A stretch of 64,000 nt of DNA from Chrysemys picta bellii. Its lineage: Eukaryota > Chordata > Testudines > Emydidae. Below the pieces are notes generated by a model, which saw nothing but the letters and a program-made list of their open reading frames with translations, made no database searches and was not told where the DNA came from. Position 1 is the first letter of the stretch; each line of letters begins with the position of its first letter. Positions 22,969 through 34,271 of this stretch are shown here, in pieces. A program made the position numbers and the translations under genes. Where the stretch lies: the NCBI RefSeq assembly GCF_011386835.1, contig NC_088792.1, positions 44,816,882 through 44,880,881 of the forward strand. The letters are read 5' to 3'.

Positions 22969-24585
22969 ATAAGTATACCTGGGCAGACACTGAAGGCATT
23001 ACTCAGATTTTATATATGTTTTATATAATAAAATATTTCTCCCATTGGAGTGGGGGAGGAAGGGCTCTGATTGTGCTGGAATATCTAGGTGACCTTCTCT
23101 GGAATTTCTTATTGCAGTGGCCTGAGCAGCTACAAAGGTTACTTTTTCTCTTCCTCTATGTTTAGCTGTCTGCCTGTCACAAATGCAGCCTGCTGTGTCA
23201 GGGATCGGCTTTCTATTGGCCTCTGCAGCCTCCACTGTGCAGCACTCCACATCCATCAATCACATTATTTTTCTCCCGTCCTTCATCTCCTGCCATGGGA
23301 CTTACACCTGTTTTAACAGTTGGGCTTGAGAGATGCTGAGAAACCTGAATTCCCACAGAAGTCCTATTTGCAACCTAAATCAAAGGGAATGGTGCGAGTT
23401 CAGCTACTCTTATGTTCAGGCCCTTGTTTTGTACATTCTACTCCATGTAAGAGACTAATTTACTTGTATAATCCCTTTTTGCTTCTCCATTTCTGAATTT
23501 AGCCCTGCATTTCTACATAACTGATGGCTAAATTCTGTTGAACTCTGCCCAATTTCTATGCTGCTGACTTCTGGGCAAGGTTGCACAATCCCTAAAAAAA
23601 TTGATTTTTCAAGGTTTCCACATCCTTTTACACTACAGGAGCTGGATGAAGATTTTATTGAATCTGGCTCTGAGTAACTCTTATAGCACGGTCTTCTAAA
23701 GTGTCAGGGTATTCACTGTTTGCTGCTGGGGAGAATTTAACTCATTCAACTGCTTTGTTTTCAAAAAATATTTCCAAGTTTATTTTTATTCAGGATTTGC
23801 TGTTCATTTGTCCTTTTGAGTTTATACAGTTTTGTTATTTCTCTGACCCCCCTTGCACACCAGCAAAAGTATGCTGCTAAGTGGTACAGATCTGGCCAAA
23901 GTGAATACTGATTATGTGTTAATTAGACATGAGCCAGTCTAGATCATTGAGATTCCACCATAACACACAAAATGCACCCACCTGGTGTGTGAATCACAGC
24001 AAAATAGGAGCTGATTTTCTAAAGTGAGGCATGCAATTGTGCATGCAAAGATGTGCACGAATATGCATTCCTAATTTACATGGTATTACACCTAGTATTT
24101 GCTGCACTAATGACTAGTTAGACACATAAATGGTTATCTGAATGCAATCGTGGTTATTGCATGTGCAAATTAGGGTGTAAATGCACACACATTTTCTGTG
24201 CATGCATTTTCCTTCCTGACCTGTTGAAAATCAGACACTTATTGTCTCTCACATATTCAGATCTCTCTTTCTGTGTCTGAAATATTGTATTTATTGCATT
24301 TCAAGTTGCTTATAGGAATGTTATAAATTTTAAAAGAGCATAAAAAACTGTCAGTGTGAAATGAAACAGAATTAAGAACAATTGATTTAAAAAAAATCTT
24401 TCCCCATGGCTGTACTTCAATGATCAACATTACTCTTACTTTTCTCGACCTATTTAAAACTGGTCAAGGGTGGGTAGCTACCTTCAAACAGTGGGGGGGA
24501 AAACTGGTCCTGAATTTTAAACATTTTTATGTTCAGATTATAAACTCAGACCTTAAGTCTCAGTGCAGGTTTATTTGACTAGCAT
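22969..24585. other. unassigned sequence; possible inverted-repeat element at 24010-24238
   Basis: No gene is seen. Between 24010 and 24238 the ends are loosely inverted (AGCTGATTTTC against GAAAATCAG) and the interior is rich in TGCATG words, which suggests a small MITE-like repeat. I could not define a target duplication. Confidence 0.3.
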
Positions 24586-25241
24586 CAGGGGCCTAGCTAT
24601 AATGGTGCAAGTGGTGCAGTCAGACCAGGGCCCACAAAGTTATGGGGGCCTACCCAGCAAAGGCCACTCTACCTTGGACACCATTGTAATTATGCCATAA
24701 TCTACCTATAGGCAGACATGGCTCTGAGGAGCAAGAAGTGTCCTACTGCCAGCAAGCACTTCCTCCCACCCCATGCAGCTTAAAGGCACAGGTAATGACC
24801 TCCTGCCAGGTGGGTTGCCAGGGAAGTGCTCCTATACCCTCCCCAGCTGCTCCCTGCCCCCAGCATGGGCTGCTCCTGGTGGCACCCAGTTGTCGCTGTC
24901 CCTTTATGCCTGTCCCCTGTGGGCCCTGCTGCCTGGCTAGCCCCTGCCCCATCACTGCTGCCACCTTGGACTCATATTGAGGCCATCACTTCAACAGTGA
25001 GGAGCTCATCCAGAAAGGTGCAGGGGTGGACTGGGAGGTCTGGGGTTGCTGGGGGCTGGGTGGGAAGTGCAAGCTGGGATGGGCTGGAGGGGGAAGCAAA
25101 GTGTGGGAGGCAGGGCAGGTGCTGCAGAGGGTTGTGGGGGCAATTGGAGAGTGGGATTGCTGGAGGCAGACGGGGAGTGGCCTCATATCACAATTAGCCT
25201 CTTTACTCTGTTGGAATGTGTTTCTCCTAACTATTGTCATT

Positions 25242-25455
25242 TGCAGTGTTGTAGCTATATTGGTCCCAGGAGATGTGAGAGACCAGGCGGGTGAGGTAAT
25301 ATCTTTTGTTGGACCAACCTCTCTTGATGGAAGAGACAAGCTTTCAGGCTTCACAGAGCTGAAGAAAAGTTCCATGAAGCTCGAAAGCTTGTCTCTTCCA
25401 TCAAGGGAGGTTGGTTCAACAAAATACATTACCTCACCCACCTTGTCTTTCTCTT
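25242..25455. repeat. palindromic Penelope-type tail repeat
   Basis: Two arms are inverted around 25360: GGTGAGGTAATATCTTTTGT with TTGATGGAAGAGACAAGCTT on the left, and AAGCTTGTCTCTTCCATCAA with ATACATTACCTCACC on the right. In the right arm CTGAAGA (near 25359) is followed by a short stem, GAAA and GCTTGTCTC, a decayed hammerhead-like order. I read this as a head-to-head copy of a second PLE tail family; the family name is inference. Confidence 0.5.
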
Positions 25456-25646
25456 AACTAGGATAGATTCACTGGTGCACTCTAGCTCCTATGCAGCTTT
25501 TTGACAATGGAAAACCATTGTCAACCTGATCTAATCAGCCAGTTAAATTGAGTGATGGAATCGTCCAAAAGTAGATGGAGCATACCAGTGAACCTTTCTG
25601 CATATGGAGTTGGGTCAGACCCTATCCAAATAGTGTGTGCAACTTA

Positions 25647-25942
25647 GGGCTTGTCTTCACTACGGAGCTAAATCGGTGCTGCTGCAATTGATGCAGCGGC
25701 ATTAATTTAGCGGGTCTAGTGAAGACACGCTCAATCAATGGGATAGCATTCTCCCATCGATTTCTGTACTCCACCTGAATGACAGGTGGAAGCAATGTCG
25801 GCAGGAGAGCATCGCCCATTGACATAGCGTAGTGTGGACCCCGCGGTAAGTAGACCTAAGCTACGTTGACTTGATTTATGCTACTAATGTAACTCAGATT
25901 GTGTAGCATAGATCGACCGGCAGCAGTAGTGTAGACCTGCCT
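25647..25942. mobile_element. Harbinger-type MITE with TTA target duplication
   Basis: The left end GGGCTTGTCTTCACTACGG and the right end (reverse complement AGGCAGGTCTACACTACTG) are inverted repeats of equal length. TTA flanks both sides (25644-25646 and 25943-25945). The 296-bp interior has no coding capacity. It sits inside the hAT element and so is the younger of the two. Confidence 0.85.
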
Positions 25943-26946
25943 TTAGAGGTAATTAGATGATGTTACAGGTGTGGGTGAGGCTGGCTTTTTATCTTGGTCA
26001 GGTAACGTTTGTAGGATATAGAAGCATAAGTGACTGTAATGTAAAATGTAAAATGGTTTAGCTATCGTGATCTTTGAAAAATGCTGAGGATATAGTCGTT
26101 TTAATAGGGTTTTTTTTAAAATTGAATGGCTGTATGGATTATGATGTTTGGTTTCTCTGACATGGAGACCACATTTTCAAGAGTGTCTGTATATTTGTGA
26201 CGACACCTTTTTGCATTTGGTGCAAATGTCTGGTGAATAAAAAGCAAATGCTGTTTGTGCTCAAATTGCAAGTTTTTCTATAGGCAAAATTGTGGGTTCA
26301 GGTATAAAGATTTAGGGCTTGAGTCCCCATTGCATTACTTCTCTTTTATAGTGGTGTAGCTCCTTTCATTTAGTTTCAATAGATTTGCACCCATTTGAAA
26401 CTGGAGTAACACATTACTAACTCAAGCGACTGGGCTTTTTGACTAACTGTATGTGTGCTTTGGATATACCTTGCTACTTAGTTTAAAGTTTGGCATATAA
26501 AAGCTGGGTTTGCATGTGTTTTGTAGTTTTTGTGGTGTTTTGTTTTGTCTCACAATTGCTGTTGTGCAGATTTTCTATTAGATAAACTGGTAAAATCTTA
26601 GGTTTTGAATATGGGTGAGTTATCTGATGATGATGCCAAATACAAGATAGATATTGGAGACAGTCTCACACGTGACAGAATTACCAATTTGAGATCTTGT
26701 CTGCGGGGCTCCTGAACTGTAACATTTAGCACTACATCACTGCCAGTGAGCAATTTGTTTAAATGTGTAAATAGAACTTTTCTGTGTATAGATAGCCTGA
26801 ATATTGTGTCTGTGTATTCATGGATTAGATGGATATATTCTGATTTTCCAAGATGGTAAATTCAGCAACATATTAGATTTTGGAATTGGGAAGGGGGCCC
26901 CTAACCTATTCTTGCACCAGGGCCTTGCTATGCCCCTGACTAGCAT

Positions 26947-28682
26947 TCTTCCCCCCCCCCCCCCCCCGGAATGCAAATAAATAAAAATGGATGTAAAATA
27001 ATGAAGAGTCAACCAGGTTCAAAAATCTAGTTTATAAGTCTTAGTAGTGTTCTTAATGTTTGAAAAAAGAATATTTTTCAGGGTCATATTAATCTGAGTT
27101 ATAGCAGCCCTTGAGCCATGAGGTTTCTATTAGTGCACAATGTTTCTTCTCTCTTTATGTATTTCCACGTTGAAAGGGTCATTGTCTGTGGAAGAACTAT
27201 TAGAATCAGGCTACGCATCCTGGCTATTAAATATGTTCCAATAGACTGCTGTAGTGTCTGTAAGAGGATAAGTAAAATTCACATATTTGGGGCAAATTTT
27301 ACTTCCAGCTACATGGATAAAATTCCCATTGGAAACTGTTGAGACTTCCTGATGTATAGGAATCATTTATAGTACCAGAGACATTTATACGGAACATATC
27401 ACAGGACACCGCCAATACCACACTGAGTAACTGAGACTGCCGACCAGGGAAATAACCCACTTCCTTCCCTGATGGACCAAGGGACGCACCCCACCCATGT
27501 ACTTATCTGCTACACCGATACTGACTTGGACTCCTTATTCATTCTATGGGTGGCGTACCTGAGCCCACTTATCCACTGACACTTTAAAAACTCTGCCAGT
27601 TATGTGATATGTATGTATCTCTTCACCCTTGCAACCGATACCTGTAATCCCTCATAACCCAAGCCTGACCCCAGATGTACAGTACCTTCCCTCTTAACCT
27701 GTGTATATTTAATTTTAAACATTCACTTTAATAAAAAATTTTAAATCTGTTCCATGCAAATGGCACATTGCCAGGATGCCTTTGGTCATGGTATTCACTG
27801 TATTAATTTACAGACAGTCTTACAGGGTGTAGCTTTAGGGCCCAGGTTAGTTTGCAGCTGAGTGGATAGTCACCACTTCTCAGAACTAGATCTATTTATC
27901 CTCATGAACATCTATTAGGGTCTGATCCTAACTGAAGTCAGTGGCAAAATTCCCTTTTACTTCTATGGGAGTAGGCACAGGCCTTTAAAGAGTTAGTTTA
28001 CTCGCTCTCTACACTTTCTCATTGCTGAGGTTTAATCTTCTGCTCATTGCAGGTGATTTGGGATGAAAGCTCCCTACAACAGCATAAGCAGATTTTATAT
28101 CTTGGAAATCTGGTTCCCGCTTTGGTTGCATTATAAAGACATGTCACTATACACTTGAGTGCATTCTTGCTAGCTTTATTACTTTTTACATAGCAAAGGT
28201 AATCAGATCTAATATAAGTCAATAAACACATAAGAGGAAAAAAGATGAAAAAAGGCAATGATCCACAGCAGAAAGGTTTGGATAATTTATTACAGAAATA
28301 TCATGCAAATCATATTCTTGTTTTGCTTGTCCATCTGAGAAAGGTAATATAATGGTGTGCAATCAAATGGAAAATTTAAATTGGATATGATGTATTTGAA
28401 ACCATGAGCTGATTTTGAAAACTATCAATTAGTTCTAAGGGCAGAAAGGAAATGTAATAAGAACAATTAACTTTAGACCTCTGACTTACTGAATTTCACC
28501 AGTCTATCTAGAACCAACCATTTTATTTGGAGGGCAGCTAAGGCATTTAAATTTATATGGTGTTATTTGTTTGTTAAATCTGATGTAGGGTCTCACAGAA
28601 AAAATTTTAGATTATCTTGACTAAGTAATTGATGGATGGTACTCCTTTTCACACAATAACTGCAAATACACAGGCCTATTTG
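26947..28682. other. unassigned sequence, poly(C) run at its start
   Basis: A pure run of 17 cytosines lies at 26951-26967, just outside the hAT target duplication. The stretch at 27350-27760 ends in TTTAATAAAAAATTTTAAAT and may be the 3' end of a decayed element, which I cannot name. No gene is recognised. Confidence 0.3.
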
Positions 28683-28690
28683 GGTTCAAC

Positions 28691-28950
28691 CACGGCCGGC
28701 TCCAGGCACCAGCTTTGCAAGCAGGTACTTGGGGCGGCCACTCCGGAGGGGGGTTGCACGACCAGCTATTCGGCAGCAATTCGGCAGAGGGTCCCTCACT
28801 CCCGCTCAGAGTGAAGAACCTCCCGCTGAATTGCCACCGAATTGCCACCGAAGTGCCGCAGATTGCGATCGCAGCTTTTTGGGCGGGGGGGGGGGGGGGA
28901 GTTGGGGGTAGGGGCTGCTTGGGGCGGCAAAAGCCCTGGAGCCGACCCTG
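28691..28950 (+). mobile_element. hAT-type MITE (GGCCGGCTCCAGG family), copy 1
   Basis: The left end CACGGCCGGCTCCAGG and the right end (reverse complement CAGGGTCGGCTCCAGG) are inverted repeats. The 8-bp duplication GGTTCAAC is at 28683-28690 and 28951-28958. The GC-rich interior contains a guanine run near 28876-28889 and an AATTGCCACCG direct repeat (28831-28852). No transposase. Strand is assigned by comparison with copy 2. Confidence 0.9.
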
Positions 28951-28958
28951 GGTTCAAC

Positions 28959-30047
28959 CAGCTGTCTACCTAACGTGGTGAGGGTCATGCAAGGATCTAT
29001 CTGAGCATTTCTGAGCATATCCACTTGATACAATGGTCTCATTCTCCTCCTTAATGTCATCTCCTCTCTCTCTCTTGCCTCTCAGTGGAGAAGGAAGGAC
29101 CACGAATCTGCTCTTGTTTTATGGTGAAGAGATTAGAATAGATAATAAACAGCACTGGGGATCTGTGGGCTGGTCAGAGCAGATGAAAGTTGGGCTTTTA
29201 GAATGTGAAATTAAAAAAAAGTAAGCATGAGAGGACACTCTAGGTGCTGAAAGGTGGTCAAATACACCCAGATAGGGTTAAACCCGAAAAAACTCTGGTC
29301 AAGATTTATAGCAATCCTGCTGTACAAATCAATTGTCAGGTATAATGATGATAAACTAATTAAAACCATCCAAAGACTAATAGAACCATCTAGTAGTTGG
29401 TTGCCCTAAGTTATCTTCAGACTCAGCGGGTTGTCATCTGTATCCACGGTTTTATTTAGTAAAATTAAGTTGATCGTTATAAGATAAAAATATTGGTATT
29501 GGGTATGAACTGTCTTAACCCATACTCAAAACGCAGTGTTAAATGGCTTGGACCTCAGGGTGGAATAAGAATGCCAGGTGGGCCATTTTGGCAAACAGAA
29601 CTGCAGGATGAATTGAAGAGCAGGTTAAGGTTCTCCACCCTTGAAAGGGATTGAAGACATTTGTAGTAATTGAAATAATTGTTCAGATATCATGATGATC
29701 AGACTAGTATAAAATACACAATTAGATAGCTAGGAAATATTCTGTGTATATCATTAGGGACAGGTTGGTGGTAACTACGAGCTTAATTTTCTTCCCCTCT
29801 CCTCATAACTACCTCAGGCTTTGTCTTCTTTTACATCGTTTTCAATTTTCCAATATTCTTCCTGCAATGTATTATCCATTTGGTTCTAAAAGTATTGGAA
29901 ATCAAAGGTGTTACAAATAAAGGATTGTTGGGTCTGAAAAACAATCACAAATACATAATTGGTTACTTTATTATTTGTGTGCCTTCCTGTCTCTTTATTA
30001 ATGTCCTTATATCATGCCTATCATCACTATGGTACAATACCTGAGCA
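28959..30047. other. unassigned sequence between two inverted hAT MITEs
   Basis: No gene or named repeat is recognised. The segment is flanked by related MITEs in opposite orientation. Confidence 0.3.
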
Positions 30048-30055
30048 CTCATCAT

Positions 30056-30277
30056 AAGGGCTGGCTCCAGGGTTTTGGCCGCCCCACATAGCCAAACAAA
30101 CAAACAAAAAAGCCGCGATCGCGATCTGTGATGGCAATTCGGCGGGAGGTCCTTCGCCCCGAGCAGGAGTGAGGGACCGTCCGCTGAATTGCCGCTGAAC
30201 AGGTGGACGTGCCACCCCTCTCCGAAGTGGCCGCCCCAAGTACCTGCTTGGTAAGCTGGTGCCTGGAGCCGGCCCTG
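30056..30277 (-). mobile_element. hAT-type MITE (GGCCGGCTCCAGG family), copy 2, inverted
   Basis: The same family as 28691-28950 in the opposite orientation: GGCCGCCCCAAGTACCTGCT near 30230 is the complement of AGCAGGTACTTGGGGCGGCC near 28720. The 8-bp duplication CTCATCAT is at 30048-30055 and 30278-30285. The left terminal base has changed from C to A. Confidence 0.9.
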
Positions 30278-30469
30278 CTCATCATCATGGTATGTTACTG
30301 TTTATTTTTGCATTGTATTGTGAGTTACACAGTGAGTAGAGTTTGACTATTGTATCCTGAAATTATCACTCTCAAGGACAAAAGTGAAAAGAATGTCAAG
30401 GAAAGCAGCTGACAATACTATAGCTCATTCTCCATCCTGAAAAGGAATCATACTACTTCTCATGATTTA

Positions 30470-30720
30470 AAAGTAATTCATTACTGTAATCAGTTGCTTT
30501 AATAGCCCTTGGTACCCAGAATTATGCACTATAATCTAGGTGTAGTTCCATCAGCTGTTTATGCAGTGCCAAAATTAACTCCCTTTCTAATTTGTGTTCT
30601 CCTCTTCTATTTAGATACCTCAGTATTCTGTTTGCTTTCCTAGCTGCTACTATTTTCCACCATCAACATCCAGATCTTTTTAAAAATCAGTTTAGAAAAG
30701 CATTCCTCCTTAAGGTATAA
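30470..30720 (-). mobile_element. old CR1 fragment, minus strand
   Basis: The plus-strand wording AATCTAGGTGTAGTTCCATC and TTGCTTTCCTAGCTGCTACT is the complement of the CR1 region that encodes '...LEYC..' to the C-terminal ORF2, as in the old copies elsewhere in the window. Boundaries are approximate; the copy is decayed. Confidence 0.45.
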
Positions 30721-31829
30721 TTCATTTTGTCATTTGTTGACCTAGTACTTATTTCTTTAGATTTGTACATACTAAATGAGATGACCATGTGTCTAATCAT
30801 ATCTATTTATCTGCAAACGTACACACTTTACTGCAGTTTGTCCTTTTCCACAGATCACTTATTGCACGTAATGCCTTTCCCTGTCGCACTTCAGATGTCA
30901 CCTTCCAAATCTAACCGTTATTTTAAAACAATATTTAAAAAATAATAGTCATGCTAAAAATGTCATTCAAAGGAATGATGGAAGAGCTGACATTATGATA
31001 CCACAGTTATTATTGTGTGAGATCCTGTTATTATGGTAGCACACAGAAGAGCTGCAGAGATATTGATATATAGATATATATTCAGATCAAACCTCCAACA
31101 GGAAATAAAACCGATGTTAAATAATTATGGTTTTCGAACTGAACAGAAGGCTATTGTGCACCCATCAGCTCACCAATTGCTAAATGCTAGGTGTTCTTTC
31201 CTCTGCTTGAGTGACAGGCAACAGCAAACAACAGTTCTAGAGTATGGTGCTCAGTCTAGCCCCCTCTGCTGTGTGTTATACTTTCCCAGCCTAGAAAAAA
31301 ATGTTCTCTGTCCCTGGAAGTCATAGCCAGCCTTAAAAGGACTATTCCAGAGTCTTGATTTTAGAGCAATCCTTCTGCTTCAGAAACCTTTCCATCAAAT
31401 TAAACTAGCTCAAAATAATTGTGCTAACAATGCCAGCCACTAGGAAACAGGTAAACATTCCTGAAGCCCATTAAAGGGCCATTGCTACTTAGAAGAAGGG
31501 AAATATTCTCAGTGGATGCTCCTGAATCTCAAAAATAGCCAAATTTTTCAGTAAATTAAAGATAAAAACATATGATAGGGATATTGTAATTCTCCCCAAG
31601 TCAAGCATTACAAACCCAGGAAATTTGGAGTTTAGGTTAGTGCTAAGGTAAGAAATATCATGCAGTAAGCTTATGATCATGATTGACATTTTAATGTTGG
31701 AATCCAGATTAAGCTGATTTTTAAAGATACTGATTTTTAAAGACTAACTTTTCTTTTATATATTTTCCCCTTATGGCATCACTGCTGGGTGGAGTCAAGG
31801 TTGTTTGGGTGCCTTAACGGTGTATTTCT
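30721..31829. other. unassigned sequence
   Basis: I see no supported gene; the open frames are short and compositionally ordinary. Confidence 0.3.
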
Positions 31830-31849
31830 TACCTTACCATGTTAAATTT

Positions 31850-32830
31850 TCTTGCAAGATGTTCTTGTAGACAATGGGTGAACTTGTATGCCCTGTGGTC
31901 TACAAAGGTGTAGCCTTCACTGCAAAATTTTACATTGTTAAAGTCATGGATCAGAATGCTGTTCCATTATTGTCCTATGGTCTATGTTTACAGCTTGGCA
32001 TTATGCATGAACTTGCACTGGACAACTCAGTCATGTTTTGCTGGTTAGAGTAGAAGTGGATACCCAAAGTATCGTTCAGAGATACTGTGATTTATTTAAT
32101 GGTGATGGTATTTTGTCCATGGGATATGCATACTCTCTGTGGTTGGATCTGAACGCCAAGCCCTTTGTACTGCCTGAACATTGTGTACCTCCTGCACTTG
32201 TGGACAAGGTCTGAGCAGAAGTGCAGCTCACAAAAGATAATGGTATCATTTGGGAGAAGGAAGGGCCTATAGATTGGCGCTCACCCATGGTGATCGTATA
32301 TAAGAAGAATGGCGATATTTGAGCGCACAGATTTTAGGGCATTTAATAAATATGTGAAAGGTGAGCAGTTTCAATTACCAACCTTCAAAAAGGTAATTTA
32401 CCAGGTAAACAGATCTTGGATTTTCTCTTTGTTAGACTACCAATCTGTTTATTGAGAAATACCCATGGCTGAAAGTTTGCAGCTGTTACTGACTTGTAGC
32501 ATTCCATTTGGGAGGTACTGCTATCAATGACTCCCTTTTGGCTTATTCTGTGCTCCAAAGGTATTTCAGAGAGTGGTCTCTCAACTCCTGGATAAGATTC
32601 AGGGAGTATGTTTCCATTTGGATGACATTCTTGTCTTTGTGAAGAAACTTCCTGAGTATAATGATATTCTGGACCTCTATTATAAGGCCATTGACCTGCT
32701 GAGCATGAGGCTGCAGCGGTGGATTATTCATTTGCAGCAATATGACTTTAATTTGGTACGTATCAAAGTAAGATATGTTTTCCTTGTCAAAGCTCTTTCA
32801 AGAAATTCTGCTAGGTTGGTAAGCTTATAT
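31850..32830 (+). pseudogene. Ty3/Gypsy pol remnant with internal deletion
   Basis: Three frames together carry Gypsy polymerase wording. 'PIDWRSPMVIVYKKNGDI' (about 32269-32322) is the start of the reverse transcriptase. 'LPFGLFCAPKVFQRVVSQLL' and 'HLDDILVFVKK' (about 32530-32650) are the catalytic region, with HLDD in place of the usual YxDD. 'RLQRWIIHLQQYDFNLV' and 'ALSRN' (about 32706-32815) are the end of RNase H. The span from the YxDD block to the RNase H end is far shorter than in an intact element, so most of RNase H is deleted, apparently in frame. Many stops and frameshifts remain elsewhere. No LTRs were found beside it. Confidence 0.7.
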
Positions 32831-33829
32831 ACTGAAATGGAAGAGTGCACCATATGCTTTTTACATCAGAGGTATAAGCTGAATCAGAGGTATAAGCTAT
32901 GGCTGTGGCTGTGGGATCACCTGGTGTCTTCAGCCAGGCACCGCTGAACTTGGGGGACAAGGAAGCAAAGGAAGGAAGCAAAGTGTGATGACTGGTATGT
33001 GTGTTGCCTCCCTGCTTCCTGCTCCTTGTTTCTGTTCTGTTTCTGATTCTTGCTCCCTGAACTCAGTGTTCCTGTTCCTGTTTAAGACTGTGTTTGCATA
33101 CAGAACATTGGGTGTGTGCAGCTGCTCATGGCCCACTGCTATATATCAGCTGTTCGGGCTGTTGTCATGTTTTTTTAGACAGTTGCTGAGCTAACTAGTT
33201 CATGATTATTACATGTTTTCATTGACAACCTATCTGCATAGTTTGCTTCATTTTTGTGTGTTTTTGGATTGCTATTCAGGAGTGTATCAGAGCATAACAC
33301 TTTACATATTTGATTTTCTTACAAGTGTAACCTTAACTGTGAATTTCCTGAGTTTTTAATGCTTGTTGTTGAGATAATTAAAATAACCCTGCAATGATTT
33401 TTACCTTTACATTATAAATACGTATTCTCAACCTTAACACAATCTTAACTTTGTTTTTTGTCTAGGAATTTTCTTAGTTTTTAAAATTATTATAAACATC
33501 ATACTCAAATACTAAACAAGAACCCCAAAGTGAATGCTACCATATAATACTTCTATGGATCTGAAAATATAAAGTCTTACATCAGTTTTTAAAAAGTTTT
33601 ACCTTTAAGGCCAGGTTTACTGGTATGCCAGGGCACTGCAAAATGGCAAGAATCCACTAGCCAGTTAAGCTGGATGTACAGCTGCTTTGCATCACCAGAA
33701 CAACACAAAGCAGCCAAAGTGTTCTGATGAATCTGCCCCTTAATTTGCAATAGACATATTGGTTTGGAGGGCTGTGTTGAAAGACTGGTGCTGTGTGAAA
33801 GGAGCGATGGGAAGCTCAGTCCCTGAGTC
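32831..33829. other. unassigned sequence
   Basis: No gene is recognised. The stretch from 33000 to 33120 is rich in CTG/CTTCC words on one strand but has no domain. Confidence 0.3.
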
Positions 33830-34271
33830 CAAGGGTATGTCTACACTACGGGATTAATCCGAATTTATATAATTCGAATTTTGGAAACAGATTGTATAAA
33901 GTCGAATGTATGCGGCCACACTAAGCACATTAATTCGGCGGTGTGCGTCCATGTACTGGGGCTAGCGTCGATTTCCGGAGCGTTGCACTGTGGGTAGCTA
34001 TCCCATAGCTATCCCATAGTTCCCGCAGTCTCCCCCGCCCATTGGAATTCTGGGTTGAGATCCCAATGCCTGATGGGGCCAAAAACATTGTCGCAGGTGG
34101 TTCTGGGTACAGCCTCACCCCTCCCTCCATGAAAGCAATGGCAGGCAACCATTTTGCGCCTTTTTTCCTGGGTGAACACTGCAGATTCCATACCACGGCA
34201 AGCATGGAGCCGCTAAGCTCAAGACAGCAGTCATGAACATTGTAAACACCTAGCGCGTTCTCGTGCAGTTT

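Larger units (their letters stand above)
24586..26938. mobile_element. hAT-type element of 2.35 kb with two internal insertions
   Basis: The left end CAGGGGCCTAGCTATAATGG and the right end (reverse complement CAGGGGCATAGCAAGGCCC) share CAGGGGC(C/A)TAGC. Both flanks carry the same 8-bp duplication ACTAGCAT (24578-24585 and 26939-26946), which is strong support for a single hAT insertion. I can find no hAT transposase frame inside. The interior has a GC-rich segment (24600-25200), a Penelope-tail palindrome (25242-25455) and a Harbinger MITE (25647-25942). Without the two inserts the element would be about 1.8 kb. It is probably non-autonomous. Confidence 0.8.

Noticed and set aside
24826..25457. 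Gly/Trp-rich frames up to 151 codons on both strands
   Set aside because: They cross the GC-rich interior of the hAT element and the PLE palindrome, so they are not genes.
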